From assembly GCA_036429605.1 (NCBI GenBank), contig JAVFKD010000015.1:3495421-3559420 (forward strand): DNA of 64,000 nt, in the 5' to 3' direction. The DNA comes from Cladobotryum mycophilum (Eukaryota; Ascomycota; Sordariomycetes; Hypocreales; Hypocreaceae). The notes beneath the pieces are model-generated. The model did no database searches. It was given only the letters and a program-made list of their open reading frames with translations, and was not told where the DNA came from. The position numbers were made by a program, and so were the translations under genes. Of the stretch, positions 11,724 to 24,300 are shown in pieces. Each line of letters opens with the position of its first letter. Position 1 is the first letter of the stretch.

Positions 11724-12510
11724 TTAGTCCCATCGAATCTCCACTACTTTCCAACTCTCCTTTCCTCGCAAAATCTCATCCCCAAGCTTCAACGCCCTTG
11801 TCCCATTCAAAACCTCAGCGCACGGCAACTCCCTCTCCGATCCAATCTTCACCACCCTCTCCCACCCACCACCACCTTCTCTCCATGCCCACCTCTCCGC
11901 CGCAAGTTCATCCCCATCCCGCACAAACCCCTGACAGTACTCCCCGACCCTAACCACCATCCCCCTCCTCACCTCGCTCTCCTCCCACATCAACACCAAG
12001 CTCACCACCTTCTCCTCCGGCGGCGTAATTTTCGGATCAGGATCGTACCACAACTCCTCGTAGGCCGTATCCCTACCCGTCGCGGGGTTCACCATGCTAC
12101 CCTTTTCCAGCGTCAGGCCATCAGGCCGCGGGTGGTTATCCCCTTCATCCGACGCCGCCTCCGCATCCTTGTGCCGCGAGTCAATCCAGTGCCGCCAATT
12201 CGAGTGAAAGATTTGTCCTCCCTGGCCATCATCGCGGGCCGTGGAGGAAGAAAATCCAGCAATCGCCCAATCTAGCCTCTCCAGCGGCAGGATTTCTTGC
12301 GCAACACACAAAGGACCTGAGCTTTTACTTCCAAAACATGTATATAAAGATTTTTGGGTACTTACTTTGTGCATCATCTTCGTTAATGGGTAGCAAGACA
12401 CGTATATCAACGTAGCGACGCTCCGGCGAGGTGAGCACAAGGGTCGACGTTGGCTCGCTCGCCTCCTTGGGGAGCCATTGGATATACTTGCGAATCGAAA
12501 TGCTGCCCAT
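11724..12510 (-). CDS. HRI1: Hri1 family protein
   Basis: Two exons, 12510-12366 and 12316-11724, give 245 aa. The intron 12317-12365 is only 49 nt (GTAAGTACCC..CTCAG). The protein matches the Hri1 family of ascomycetes in overall order: an N-terminal beta-rich half with RRYVDIRVLLPINE and LDWAIAGFSS, then FHSNWRHWIDSR, a region like YEELWYDPDP, and the C-terminal WKVVEIRWD. In yeast Hri1 is a non-essential cytosolic and nuclear protein of unknown biochemical role that interacts with Hrr25. No catalytic motif or membrane segment is present. It is tail to tail with the NAT gene. Confidence 0.85.
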
Positions 12511-13476
12511 GTCTAGATAATGTGAGAATGAAGTGAATAGGTATCAAGTACTGATATCACAGTCAGAAGGGGCAGCTTCTAAGAACGATGGTTCCCTGTT
12601 GGATGGTTGTCTAAGACAGCTTCAAGACTGTGTGACTGTGAGGGACGAATGGCGGGAGTGCGGGGTGAAGACGGTAGACCCCGCCACATCATAACCCGCT
12701 GAAATTCATTGATGTCAGTACGCAGCACCACCACGTGGCGAGACATCATCCTTGATCAAGTATCCAATCATCTCCAACGTCAGAGACTGGATTTAGAAAC
12801 AATTGTGTTTTCATCTCAGACATGTGGCTACTGGGCGTATCCATCTGGTATCAACTCAAACAGGGGCCAAGTCTTGGTTATCTCAGGACATAAAACTACA
12901 ATCATGCAATATTCACACACACAAGACTTGGATATATTCTCAGTCACACGTATTTCGCGAGGTCACGGACCTCTGATCGTGCCGGACATTGACTTCGTCG
13001 AGGAACGAGCAAGTTGCGGTACTGGAATCATCACTTGCCTCATCTCCCCGTCCCTCGGCGCGTAAAAGATGAACCACGAGATGGACACGTCAAACTCCAG
13101 GTATCAAGGCCCACCGACACTCATCATGCGCATACCACATGAACAACAGGGTAATAGACAATTCCACCGAGCAATAGTGGTCGTCCGACGTTCGCGTAGT
13201 CATCCAGGCTTCTTTCTTTCTTTCTTTCTTATTTTCTTTTTCTTATGGGATTATCTTTATCATCGTCTAAAGGCTCCAGCCTCATAAAACCCACATTCGA
13301 CTGGTAGAAATGACGGGGTATCTCGTTTCTCTTCTCTCATATCTCTCTCTCTCTTTCTCTCATGACAACATATCTTTCTCATATTATACACGGGAACTCT
13401 TGGCTCATATGCAAATTCTCACCCAATAAATGACTTTTTTTCATTTTGCCCAAAATTCATCTCTCATCGCAGCTCA
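12511..13476. other. Intergenic region between HRI1 and CNT transporter
   Basis: It contains the HRI1 promoter side, a CTTT-type repeat (about 13210-13230) and a CT-rich stretch (about 13335-13365) in the 3' flank of the transporter. No gene was recognised. Confidence 0.5.
12732..12737. promoter_or_regulatory. E-box CACGTG upstream of HRI1
   Basis: The palindrome sits in CCACGTGG, 222 bases upstream of the HRI1 start. It is a bHLH (Cbf1-type) site by motif only. Confidence 0.3.
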
Positions 13477-15536
13477 TTAATGTGGTTTCGTAAAGTGGGA
13501 AATCTGATCGGTGACGACCAGACCGGCGACGGTGGCAGAGGTCAAAGTTGCCATGACACCGCTGATGAGCGCAGAGATGGCGAGCCTAGACACATCACCG
13601 CCACGGGACGGGGCGAGCTGGCTAAGGATACCAATCTGGACACCCAAGGAGCCGATGTTGCCGAAACCGCAAAGAGCATAGGTGGCGATGAGCTGAGAGC
13701 GGGGGAGAGGTCGGCATAGTAGTCGTCGGTGGCGAGGGCGTGGAAGCCGTTGTACTCATTCTGCACGATTCGGTGTCATTTATCATAATCACATTTTCAA
13801 ACATCCAACTGTGGCCATGAGAGAAGAGAGAGAGGTAGTAGGCGGAAAGGAGCTAGGTGATTACGCGCAAAAACAGAGGGGTAAGTACTTACGGTGATGA
13901 CTTTCTCAGCAATGAGTTTGGCAACCTTGAGGATGTCGCCGTTGCGAGGAACGCCGAGCAAAAAGGCAATGGGATAAAAGACGTAGGATAGAATAGTCTG
14001 GAGGGTCAATGTGGGGTGGTTAATGTTGATGTAGTGTCCCCACCAAGTCAGGAGACCGTTGACGAGACCAACAGCGCCAAGAATGCAGAGCAGCGAAGCA
14101 ATGATGGTGCCACCAATCTTGATACCGAGCCAGGCACCGTTGGCAAAAGCATGGAGAGCATTTTCAGCCTTGTGCTCGTCATCGTCAGGAATGACGACGC
14201 GGCCAGCGGTAAGAGTCTCCTCGGTCTCGGGGTAGCGAAGCTTGGAGATGGCAAGCGAAGCAGGAATGGACATGATACAAGACGAGACCAGAGCCTCAGC
14301 GTTGAGGCCCAGGCCAATGTAGCCGACGAGGACGGAACCGGAGATGGTAGCGAAACCACAAGTCAAAATCTGGTGAAGCTCGGCATTGGTCATGTGAGCG
14401 ACAAATGGCCGGACCAACATGGCAGACTCGCCCTGCCCAATGAAGGGGGTGGCGGCAGCGACGACGGCCTCGGCACCAGAGGCATTCAGAGCCCAGAAAA
14501 CAAAGACGGCAATCTTCTTGACGAACCACTGAATGAATCCGATAAAGTAGAGAACCTGGACGAGGGAGATGAAGAAGATGATGGCGGGGATGACACCAAA
14601 GAAGAACCAGGGCGTCTTGGCGACTTCGGGCGTAGTCAAAAAGGCAACACCGTCTTCAGCGTAACCAAGCAAGTCGCCGGCACGATCAGCGATGAACTTG
14701 AAGATGCTGTAACCAACGCCGGTTCGCAGGACGAAGAGACCAATGATATACTGGCTGAGCATGCCACCAATGACAGTGCGCCAGTTGACATGCGCGCGGG
14801 CCTTGCTTGTGAACCAGAAGCAGAAGATGATGACAAGCATGCCGAAGAGACTGACGGCGCGGTTGGCGCGTGTGTTGTCCTCGCTCTCCTCGGAGCCAAA
14901 GGAACCAGCGCAAATAGTAGCAAAGGCTACAAAGGCACCAGCGGGAGTGCGCAGCTTAGGAGGAATGCGATCGTAAATGACGAGGGCAGTACGAGCCCAG
15001 ACCCACTTGATGGAATCGGAGACGTATCGGCTCGGGACATGGAAGAAGAACAGACGTAGAGAGATGCATAGCCAGACCAAGAAGGGCACAATCCAGTTCT
15101 TATCGTGGCGATGGAGGATCAGAGAGGCGATCCACCAGCCAGTGAAGAGACAGAAGAGGAAGAGGTGGATGAGAGGTCGGCGGCGGCGGTAGAAGACGCC
15201 AAAGCGACGGTAGCGGTAGGAATCAGACTCTTCAGAATCAATGCCCGTGCGAATGACTCCCGTCTCCGTCTTCTCGTGGTCGCTGTAGTCGGGAGGAGTT
15301 GCGACAGGAGCCTTGGCAATGCCACCGTGGTGGTGATGGCTATGATCCTGAGTCGGGACTAGAGTCGGGTCGACGTTAGTTCCCTTTGCATAGACAACGT
15401 CGTCGTGGCCGGCGGCGTCAACGCGAGGTGAATGGTGAAGATGCTCGTGGTGATGCTGGTGAGAGGGTTGAAGAGCAGGATCCGGGTTGTGGTGGATGCC
15501 CTCTACAGCATCGTGGTGGCTGTTACCTTCTGCCAT
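13477..15536 (-). CDS. Concentrative nucleoside transporter (CNT family), frame broken at a C5 run
   Basis: Two exons, 15536-13893 and 13760-13477; the intron 13761-13892 is phase 0. The start is the ATG at 15536 (CACAATGGC); the frame upstream is only a CTT repeat read as Glu. With one base restored the protein is 642 aa. The N-terminal about 100 residues are hydrophilic and very His-rich. Many membrane segments follow, and the CNT core motifs are clear: FIGQGESAMLVRPF, CGFATISGSVLVGYIGLG, GVPRNGD, AEKVIT joined to NEYNGF, and GNIGSLGVQIG. CNT proteins import nucleosides with H+ or Na+ across the plasma membrane. In exon 2 the frame breaks after ADLSP at G5 of the plus strand (13701-13705); adding one base reads on as RSQLIATYALCGFGNIGS to VTDQISHF, the conserved C-terminus. 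Exon 2 is 284 nt, one short of a multiple of three. Confidence 0.9.
13701..13705 (-). other. Frame break in CNT transporter at C5 run
   Basis: Five G on the plus strand. One more base restores LSPRSQL and the whole conserved C-terminus. Confidence 0.85.
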
Positions 15537-16333
15537 TGTGACTGTCTTTTTCTTCTCTTCTTTTTCTTCTTCTTCTTCTTCTTCCAAGTATGATCCCAGC
15601 TATTATTTCTTGATCTTAATCTTGATCTTGCGCTCCGAGTCGAGTTGATGACTGGAGAAGGTGGGAGACAGCGAGAGTGTCTATCTCTCGACGCGGCTAG
15701 CGAGTTAATCGCGGCTACAAGAGAGCAAGAGGGTCAGTCAGAGACGAGAACAAACAAAACAGGGGGCAGCGCATTAGGACTGAACGCCTGTAGGTAGAGA
15801 AGGGGTAGCTAGAAATGACGAACCTTTGAGGTGAACCTGGAGAGAAGCATCGTAGAAGAGGTAGGACGTGGGTCAAGGTGAGGACCCTCGAGATTTTTGT
15901 ACTTGATCAATTTTCTGGAGAGAGAGCCACAACCGACCACTGACCACTGACCATCGACCACTGACCAGTGATCACTGAAGAGGGCGAGGTACAGGTACAA
16001 GTGCAGGTACCAAGCTTTTGGCGGCGACGCCGTCTCCAGCGCCAGTGACGAGCAGAAACAGAAGAGTGTGGAGAAAGGCCCGATGGGAAGCGATCCCTAA
16101 AGTGGTAACGCTGCTCCGAGGACGTTATTTTTTTTTGGAGCCAACGCCCATTTTGTGAACAAGACAGATCCTTTATCTTCTTCTTCTTTTTTTTCTTCCT
16201 TTTTTTGGTTTTCTTGGGAGGACGAAGCAGTGTGAGGAGGGCAGCCTTCATGTACCCCAGGCTGGTAAAATACGAGCGCAGGTACCTGAAGAGGGATCCA
16301 ATGGATAAAGGTACAAGGCGATACGGGAAAAAT

Positions 16334-16338
<5 letters not shown>

Positions 16339-16368
<30 letters not shown>
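16339..16368 (+). repeat. Microsatellite (GA)15
   Basis: Fifteen perfect GA units in the region upstream of the CNT gene. Confidence 0.95.
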
Positions 16369-16370
<2 letters not shown>

Positions 16371-17556
16371 TACAGGGTCTGGGAGGCGCAAGACTAATAA
16401 AAGTACCTTGTACCCAAAAGATCCATGAGGGGAGCTGTCATTGCCCGCAATTGGCGGCCCATTGAGTCCTGTACGTCAGGCAAGGTACGTACCCTCTCTG
16501 AGACAAGCACAAGTACCGGGTACGTACACTCACTTCGCTCACTCCACTGGACCAAGAGGGACTTGGCAGAGCGCTAGAATGGAAAGTTGAGGTGCTTGAA
16601 GCTTGGCATGGAGAGAGCGCTGGAGTAGAAGATACAGAGGTCCACGGGTCGCTATGGAGCCCTGTAGAGATGGAAGGACTAGAACTGCCAGGTGATCAGT
16701 GGTGGTGGCACTTTTGTTTGACAAGGAACCTAATAGCTGGAGAGCTGAGCTGTCCAATTTTGCTTGTATCCTATGAATGGATTGTATCAACAAACCGCCT
16801 CTGCCTTCTCGGACATGATCTTAAACAGGTCTCGCCCATCGCCCAGGCTTGTCTCATAATGACGGTCAAGTCAATCAGCCTAGTCCAAGGTACACCCGGC
16901 TTAATCTCCTTGTGAATCCCCAGCCCAGCTCTACTACTACGAGTACAGTAGGTTACTATGAGATGGATGCCCATGCCGAAGACCCGGGCCAATGCCTGAT
17001 GTGTGTGTAAAGAGATTCAGCGATAATGGTTTATCGAAGAAATGGAATGGGGAGAAGAGGCATGGGAAGGGGGGAAGCGTCAAAGACTTCGGTCGACCAA
17101 CAAGGAAAGGAGGCACATGGGACTGGAGTTGGGATAACGAGAGCCGCCTAAGCTGAATGAATGAATAAATAGAAAGGATGGAATGGGATGGAGTGGATGG
17201 TAACGGGTGGTGACCTTGTTCTCAAAAAGTGCCTGTTCATGGATGATGATGATGGAGATTACCTTAGCTTTATCAGTGGCGCGCTTCCTTCGATACCAAC
17301 ACGCATTGTCCCCCTCCCAAGCCAGTCACAAACGGTCCATTGCCAGCTTCTGTTTTAGCACCTCGAGAGCCCTGAAGCCTCCTCAGATCTTGCGCCCTAG
17401 CGATCCCATGCATCACTAAAACTAATCCTTGGAACAACCCTTCCAACGGCTCCATTTTCTCCGCTTCAAGCACTATCCATTCTATTTGGCATTCATTGGA
17501 GATAAGAAAGTACAATAAACTCGAAATAAGATGGAAGATAAATAGACGGATAAAGA

Positions 17557-17592
17557 TAAAAATAAAAATAAAAATAAAAATAAAAATAAAAA
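17557..17592 (+). repeat. Hexanucleotide array (TAAAAA)6
   Basis: Six uninterrupted TAAAAA units, with T spaced every six bases. Confidence 0.95.
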
Positions 17593-17891
17593 GGATTCAC
17601 CGTTTCTTTTATTTGTACTTGTACTAGAGACGATACAGCGGGCAACCTGTAGATACCTAATAAATACACCCACGAATGCGGGTTGCCACCCCCGTCGTGA
17701 GCCTCGTTTCCCCTTCTGGAAGGTTCACGGAACAGCCACTGAAGCCACCAGTACAATGGATAAGATAGGGACAGGATAGGATAGGTAGGCCCTGGAGGTC
17801 CACGGGTGTTTTCCAAAAGTGCCTCCTCAGCCAGTCCCGGGGCGCCTCTTCCCCAAGCGCAAGCCAAGACCAAGTCAAGTCAAGGCCCAAG

Positions 17892-17904
17892 CCCCCCCCC
17901 CCCC
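17892..17904 (+). repeat. Homopolymer C13
   Basis: Thirteen C in non-coding DNA, so long C runs are not collapsed everywhere in this sequence. Confidence 0.9.
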
Positions 17905-20900
17905 AAAGCCCGTACGAAACGAAGCCTCGGTGTCTTTGACCTCGGGAGGGAAAGAGAGCTTACTTGATCTTCTGTTGGCTGGCTCGCTTGGCTTGCCCAC
18001 GATACGGATATGGGATTGGATCCGTGGGTAAGTAGGTTGGCGTTGGATACGATACGGATGGGATAGTACATACGTAGTGCTAGGTGAAATAGGGAGCTGC
18101 TACTGCTGATAAGACAGACAGACATACAGATACAGTCCCGGAGGAAGCACCCAACAAACCCATCCAAATCGTTGTCCGTCCCCCCAGGTGAGTCCGGTCC
18201 ATACCTCGTCCAGGTTCCAAGTCCGTCGTGTTGTCAGACTCTTGATAAGGCACGGCTCGCTCGGCGCACCAACCCATGTTTGTCTCTACGGGGCACCTAC
18301 AGTCTACGACTTGCACTACAGGTATTACTTATCCAACCCCATGGATGGATTCCCTTATCCCCCCCAAAAGGCTCATATCATCTCGGACTTGTTCTTCTAC
18401 TCCGGACTGGCTGCTCTCTCTCGTCTCTCCGGCCCCTCGGCGATGCCGCTAAATCGTCTCTCCCTCCCCAGCCCAAGCCCAGCCCAAGCCCAAGCAGCCG
18501 ACCAACCAACATGCATGAGAGAATCAAACAACGACCAGACCAGGCCCGGAACAGGGATATTCTTCCATATCTGAGTCCTTCTAGATTCCCCACGCATATC
18601 ATTTTCTCTCCCCATTTGCCACGCTCATCCCGAGGCTCATGTGTCTTCCCGTGTTCCAGCTTAAACCACCCCCGGCCCCCCTCTGCTCCCTCCACGAAGG
18701 GTTCTGGCCCTCCCCCAAACGCATCCTTGCATCCCAATCTTGGACACACAAGCAAGCAAGCCAAGCAAGCCAAGCTTCCCCCTCAGCACCAGCAGCCACC
18801 AAAGAAAAGTAGAAAGTTCTTCTACAAAGATTCCCCAACGGTGGCGCGTTTTAGCACATGGCATGACACCCGCGTGGCGTCGTGCCTCTTTCGCATGTGT
18901 GTAACCAACACACTTCAATTGACTTTGAATTGAAAGCGCCCTTTGTTTAGCACCCCGGCTTTCTCGATCTTTGTTTCCGGTTCTCGTTTCCGGAAGAAAA
19001 GGAGAGGAAGCGAGACAAAAAAAAAAAGAGTGTCTCATCGCGGACTTCTCAACGCCAGGGTAACACCAGTTCATTCCTAGGTAGACTTTTTTTCTACAAT
19101 GAGCCCTTGGACATGCGGCAATTACATACATACAGACATGCCCATCAATCACAGCTGGGGCGGGCAATCCCATCCCAATCCATCATGATGTTGCCCTTAT
19201 TACTCGTATGTATGCACAATGCTTGGCCAGCACTATCGAACGGCAGGCAAACCCGCATACAACACGCATAATGTGGAGAGATGAGAGAGCAGAAACAAAG
19301 ATGGAAAACTTGACAGGGCCCGGGATGATGGACACGCGACACCACCGAGTCAGAAAAGCCCGCAAACAGCCCCCCGTCCAAGGAATCCAGAACTCCCCTT
19401 TCATTTTGGCATTGAAGAAAACCATCAACTCCCCCCAGTCAAAAAGACTCCACACACTCACTCGTTCACTCCCTCAATTCACCCAATAAGTAATCCACCT
19501 CCTCGGCTTTAGTACATGCTACTCGTAGCTCCACGGAATAAATAAATAAATAAAAAAGGGATGGGATTGTGTTACCAGCGGGATGTGACCGTGACTCTCC
19601 TACGCCGCCTTCTAGAGCCTGCCGTCGTCGCATTGCATTGCAGGTATCTCTGCACTGGGGAATGTTTAATGCTTTAGATGCTGTTTTAGTAAGAGTAGGA
19701 GTAGCAATTGCAACTTGACTGCGCATAGGTAGGTAGATAATAAGCTGGAGAGAAACAGTGGAGTTTGAACGAGAGACAAAAGAACTTCCTCTCACTATAC
19801 GATGCGATGGATGGCAAACTCCACCAGCCGCGTCCAACCGATTCCACCCATTCTGACAAGGCAGAAACGAGTTCATCCTCTCTCTCTCTTTCAAGGTCCC
19901 CGGAAAAGAACTCTCTCTGTTGCTTGATCCAAGGGCGCGCCAGAACAAAAGAGCCCTTATCCGATTACTTTCTCCACCACCAGGTCTGTCCAGTCTCCAG
20001 CAGCAGCCCTTGTAATACGTAAGTAGGGTAGGGTAGACCACGAGCAAGGTGAAAATTTTTCAATAGTTTCGGCCTCCTGCTACCTCTCTGATTAAAGCAT
20101 TACGTACGTGACAACTTGAAAATGACTTGAACGGAAACATCAATCCGAACAATCCAAAGTTCCAGTAGTCTTATAGTCCAATTATCAAAACCCCCGTCTC
20201 AAGATCTAAACAAACAAGGTCTGTCAAGGCTTGCATGCAAATGCAAGGCCAAGATCAGCTCCCCCCTCACCATCAAACCCCCTCCTCCCTTCGGCGTCCT
20301 CCGCCACCACATCCTCCCCATTCACGCTCCTTCAACCCTAACCCCTCAACGTTCTTCGTCGGCATCCCCCGATCATCAACCTCTTCATCCCCTTACCAAC
20401 CCTGCCAAACTGGGTCCTTCCCATGGAAATGCCCATTGGAACCCATCTCTCGGCCCCAGGTTTTCTTTTCTCTCCTAGATTTCCCCAGAGTCTCGCTTGT
20501 CAAAGAGCTTGCAGCGGGCCTCTCTTGCCTAATTTATTCACCGGCTAGGGGGGGGGTAGACTAAAGGATTTTCCTGGGGAAAAAGAGAGATTCGGATTAC
20601 TGTAGATGAAAGGGATCGAAGCTTGCATGAATCCGGGGTAACTGGCTCCAGTGAGCCTGGTCTGGTAGTTCGTGATGTTTCTTACCGACATGTCCACACA
20701 TACAATGCTAGACAGACACCGGCAAGTGGACGACTTGCTTTTCCTCGGACTGTATAGGACCAGAACTTTTAATTACTATGTATATCTCCCTCAATTCGAC
20801 ATAATATGTAGCAAGTGGCAATTATAACCTGCACAGCTCGGGTTGTCTTGGCCAACATCAGCAACATTGTCACATTCGGCTTCCACCCAACCTTTAAGCT

Positions 20901-21393
20901 ACCCTATATATCCGACACCAATAAATGGTGTGTGTAATCCCATCAACTGCAAATAGAACTCACTGCCATCTTGCATTTATTTCTTATTGCGACTTTTAAT
21001 GAGTAGCAATTTGACATTTTGGCTAGTATTCATAGACTTGTTGAGTGGTTACTCTAGCTTCATTCGCAAATTATGCACCCGTAGACTTCATCTCTGTTTA
21101 TTCGAACAAATCGTTTTCCACCGTTGCCTTACAATCACCAAGGCGTCCAGCGCATTACTTAAATGATGAAGAGATTCTTTTCACACTATCTCGACTGAAA
21201 CCTAGACTACCATGGTCACCCATTGAATATTGAGCGACAGCCATTCTATCAATCCCAAAGTAGCACCCAAACTCCGTTTCCAAAGCGTTACTTCATTCAT
21301 CGCATTGTGCTATGATACCAGCCTTATCATTAAGGCATAATTTTCCCGTATTCATTCCACCTCCTGTATCATATCATGCTAAATCCTCATTTC

Positions 21394-24300
21394 TCATCGT
21401 TCAGCACCCCTGAACCTTCTGTTGAACTCCTCAACAGCTACTCCCAACATCTTGTACAAGAAGCCTCTCTCGCTACCGCCACCGACAGGTATAAACGGTC
21501 CATTAGCCCCTTCTCTGAGGGTCAAGCTGATGCCAGTCCGCTCCTTTGCAATCGTTTGCACATCCTTAAGTGGCACGTCCCACTCGCTAGTCAGACGTCG
21601 CGACCGAATTAGGAGAATATGCGCAAACGTCACCATCACCACCATGTCCTCCTTGGGTAGTTCTAGGTGGCCGATATAATATTCGTTAAAGTATCGTCCG
21701 TTGTCCACCTGTTTTAGCCAGTATTGTCCCAGAGCCTCTCTGGGGTTATAAGGCCGGACGATTCCGTCGTTTGGAATGAAACGTGGGTAACGAGTGCGCT
21801 CCAGCTCTGCTCCGTCAAACACCGTCGTGGTATTGCGAATGCCCTCACTCACGTTGCTGGCCATGTCCAGCACACCAACAGCAGGCTTTGTCGCCAACCC
21901 AAGCATTCCCTTGCCGAAGCCTTTGATAAACCCAATAGCACCTTCTTTCTCAGCACCTTCTAGCGGCTTCAACGCAAGGCCGCCTACGCCAGAGGCGACG
22001 CTTGTGAACAAACTGTTGGCACCGGCCGCAACACCGTAAAGAGCATGCTTTGGTCGGTTTCTTGCTCTTGTGATACGCCGACGGTCCTGAAACTGCTTGT
22101 CTAGGGACGCCGCTGCGAGGCCTTTGCTCAGACTGCCAGTAAACTTGGAAAAGCTGTCTGAAAAGCCAAACACGGTCTTCTTGGCAAATGACGCTGCGCC
22201 CTTGGCAATTCCCATGCCAAACTCTTCAGGTCTGTCGGAGAGAATGAGACCTTGGTATGGCTCGTAAAAAATGTCTGTTACTCCTGATGAGATGTTGTTG
22301 AAGAGTCCAACAGGATTTCCAAAGAAATCGGCCGATCCAAGAATCTTGTGGATTTGATACATGACTTCTTGACTGTAGTGGCTTGAAATGTTCTGAATAA
22401 GGACCTGCGGCGAGACACGGACGTTCTCAATCATTAGAGCATTGAACCGTATTGGAGCGTCGTTGACGTTGCCGATTGCCATGGTCATGACATTGAGGAA
22501 GAACATGATTGGATTATGAGTCGATGTTTTATCCTCGGCGTTGATGCGCTCTGTTCGCATAAAACTCAGGTCAAGCTGCATTGGCTGAATGTTGAGCACC
22601 TCAAAGTAGATGTCTTGGCCGTTTTGTTGCTGGCTCGGCTCTGGAATATCCAAATCCTCATCACACAATTTGCCTTCCTTATCCACCATTGTCCAGCTAG
22701 CACCAGGGACGTTGGAAAAGTCAAGGAGTGCAAAGACGAAATCTTCATCGAGATCAATAGTCATCTGCTGGAGCAGAATCGTTGCGTACTTGATGTACAG
22801 AACACCGTAAGATTCGTCCTTCACTCGACTGACCATTGCGTGGATTGAAGGATGGGCCTCGACTTCCTGAGCTTTGTTGGGCACTACACTTGGGTACAGC
22901 ACCATTGGGAACAGGCCGCCATACAATTGATTGTCGATTTGCATCCATTTAACGGCCAGAGATACTGTCTGGATCAGAGGCGAGTCACTGAAGCGCAACT
23001 GCACGTCTTTGAATGTGATGTATGCCAATTCTTTTAGTTGAGCATTGATCAGCGAAATACCGATCCCTGAAAGCTTGAGTTGCGCGATAAAGGTTGCACC
23101 AGTGTTCTGGTCTTTGACCTCGAAAGCTTCAGGGCCACTGTTTGTCCTGGACAATGTCTTTTGCTTGTACATGCTGTGGCTGGCACGGAAATTGCTTAGA
23201 ATCAGGGTTTGGGTCGGTCCGTCGGCCGTAACATTGATGTCGATGATCTTCTGCTGGCTGTTGGAACCGATAAACTTCATCGGAATCTGATTACCAATCT
23301 CTGCCAGCTTGACATGCCGTTCTTTGCCGCCGGTGGCAATGACTACCTCTCGGAACTTAGCAGCCGGGAAGTCCCACGCATACGGCATGATGCTCCTAGG
23401 TGGCAGACGGTATCGAATAGGCTTCCAGCCGCTGCGATCCTCAACGTCATCCTCATCGACATTGGGATTTGCTTGGTAGAACGTGAACTCTGTGTCGCTC
23501 TCGTTGCGCATCGAAAAAGGCCAATTCTTGGTTTCTACACTAAAGTGCAAGAAGATGGTGGAGTCTTCCAACAGAATCTCCGTTCGAATAAGCCGTTGGC
23601 GCTGTCCTGCCTTGGCAATCTTGATGTGCGTCGTACCGAGGTCAGAGATGTTGAACGGCGATGTCCACTGATTGTCTACACCCGGATAGCATAGGCACAA
23701 TTGTTTGACGGCAGACTTTTGCATAAAGTGCAATGGTTGAAGCGACCTAGGCTTCAGAGTCATGTATCCTGACGAGCTAGATTCCCGGATAAGAATCTCC
23801 TCATCCAGTTTATTCTCGAGGACGAATCGAGGCGCCAGTGTGACAACCTTGGTCATCTTATACTTGCCCTCTCCAGAATTGACCGTAATTCCCAACTGAA
23901 TCTCCTTGCCTTTGGCTGTTGAAGAATTGAGAACGACCTCAGCCGTGCTTCCGATGGCATCAAAACTTTGCGGTTTACTCCACTCAGAATCAGCAACCTT
24001 TAGCAGGGCCCGATTTCGATTATCATCGTTTCCGAAAGAGAACATAAATGGCAGGGCCTTTGGTCGATTTTGATCAGATGTGTCGACCATGGGGAACTGA
24101 CCGGCAGCTGCCTTTGCTTGCTGCAGAAAGCTCTTTGCTCGAACCACAAGATCCAGTCCCGTCTTGTTCAAGATGACATAAGGGCTGTAGACGGTGATCT
24201 TGAACGCACCGCCACTGTTGGGAATCTTGAAGTAGTGCAAGCTGAGGTTAAGTGAGAGACCTTGGTCGTCCTTGACTATGACCCTGCTTTCTTTGCGGAA

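Larger units (their letters stand above)
15537..21393. other. Very long intergenic region between CNT transporter and VPS13
   Basis: 5.9 kb without a recognisable gene. It holds the transporter leader with CTT repeats, then (GA)15, a (TAAAAA)6 array, a C13 run, and many GTACC/GGTAC-type words around 16260-16530. The longest open frame (18172-18933, plus) is Pro/Ser-rich with no family likeness and is probably chance. A long non-coding transcript or a very poorly conserved gene cannot be excluded. Confidence 0.5.

Noticed and set aside
14016..15059. 347-codon open frame on the plus strand
   Set aside because: It is antisense to the CNT transporter exon, whose motifs are unmistakable; its composition (Gly/Asp/Ser-rich) is that of a shadow frame.
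15537..15587. Upstream poly-Glu extension of the CNT transporter
   Set aside because: It comes from a CTT repeat in the leader, starts from TTG, and the ATG at 15536 has a better context.
18172..18933. 253-codon plus-strand open frame in the 5.9 kb gap
   Set aside because: It is Pro/Ser/Arg-rich, has no motif, and an overlapping similar-length frame on the other strand is equally open.
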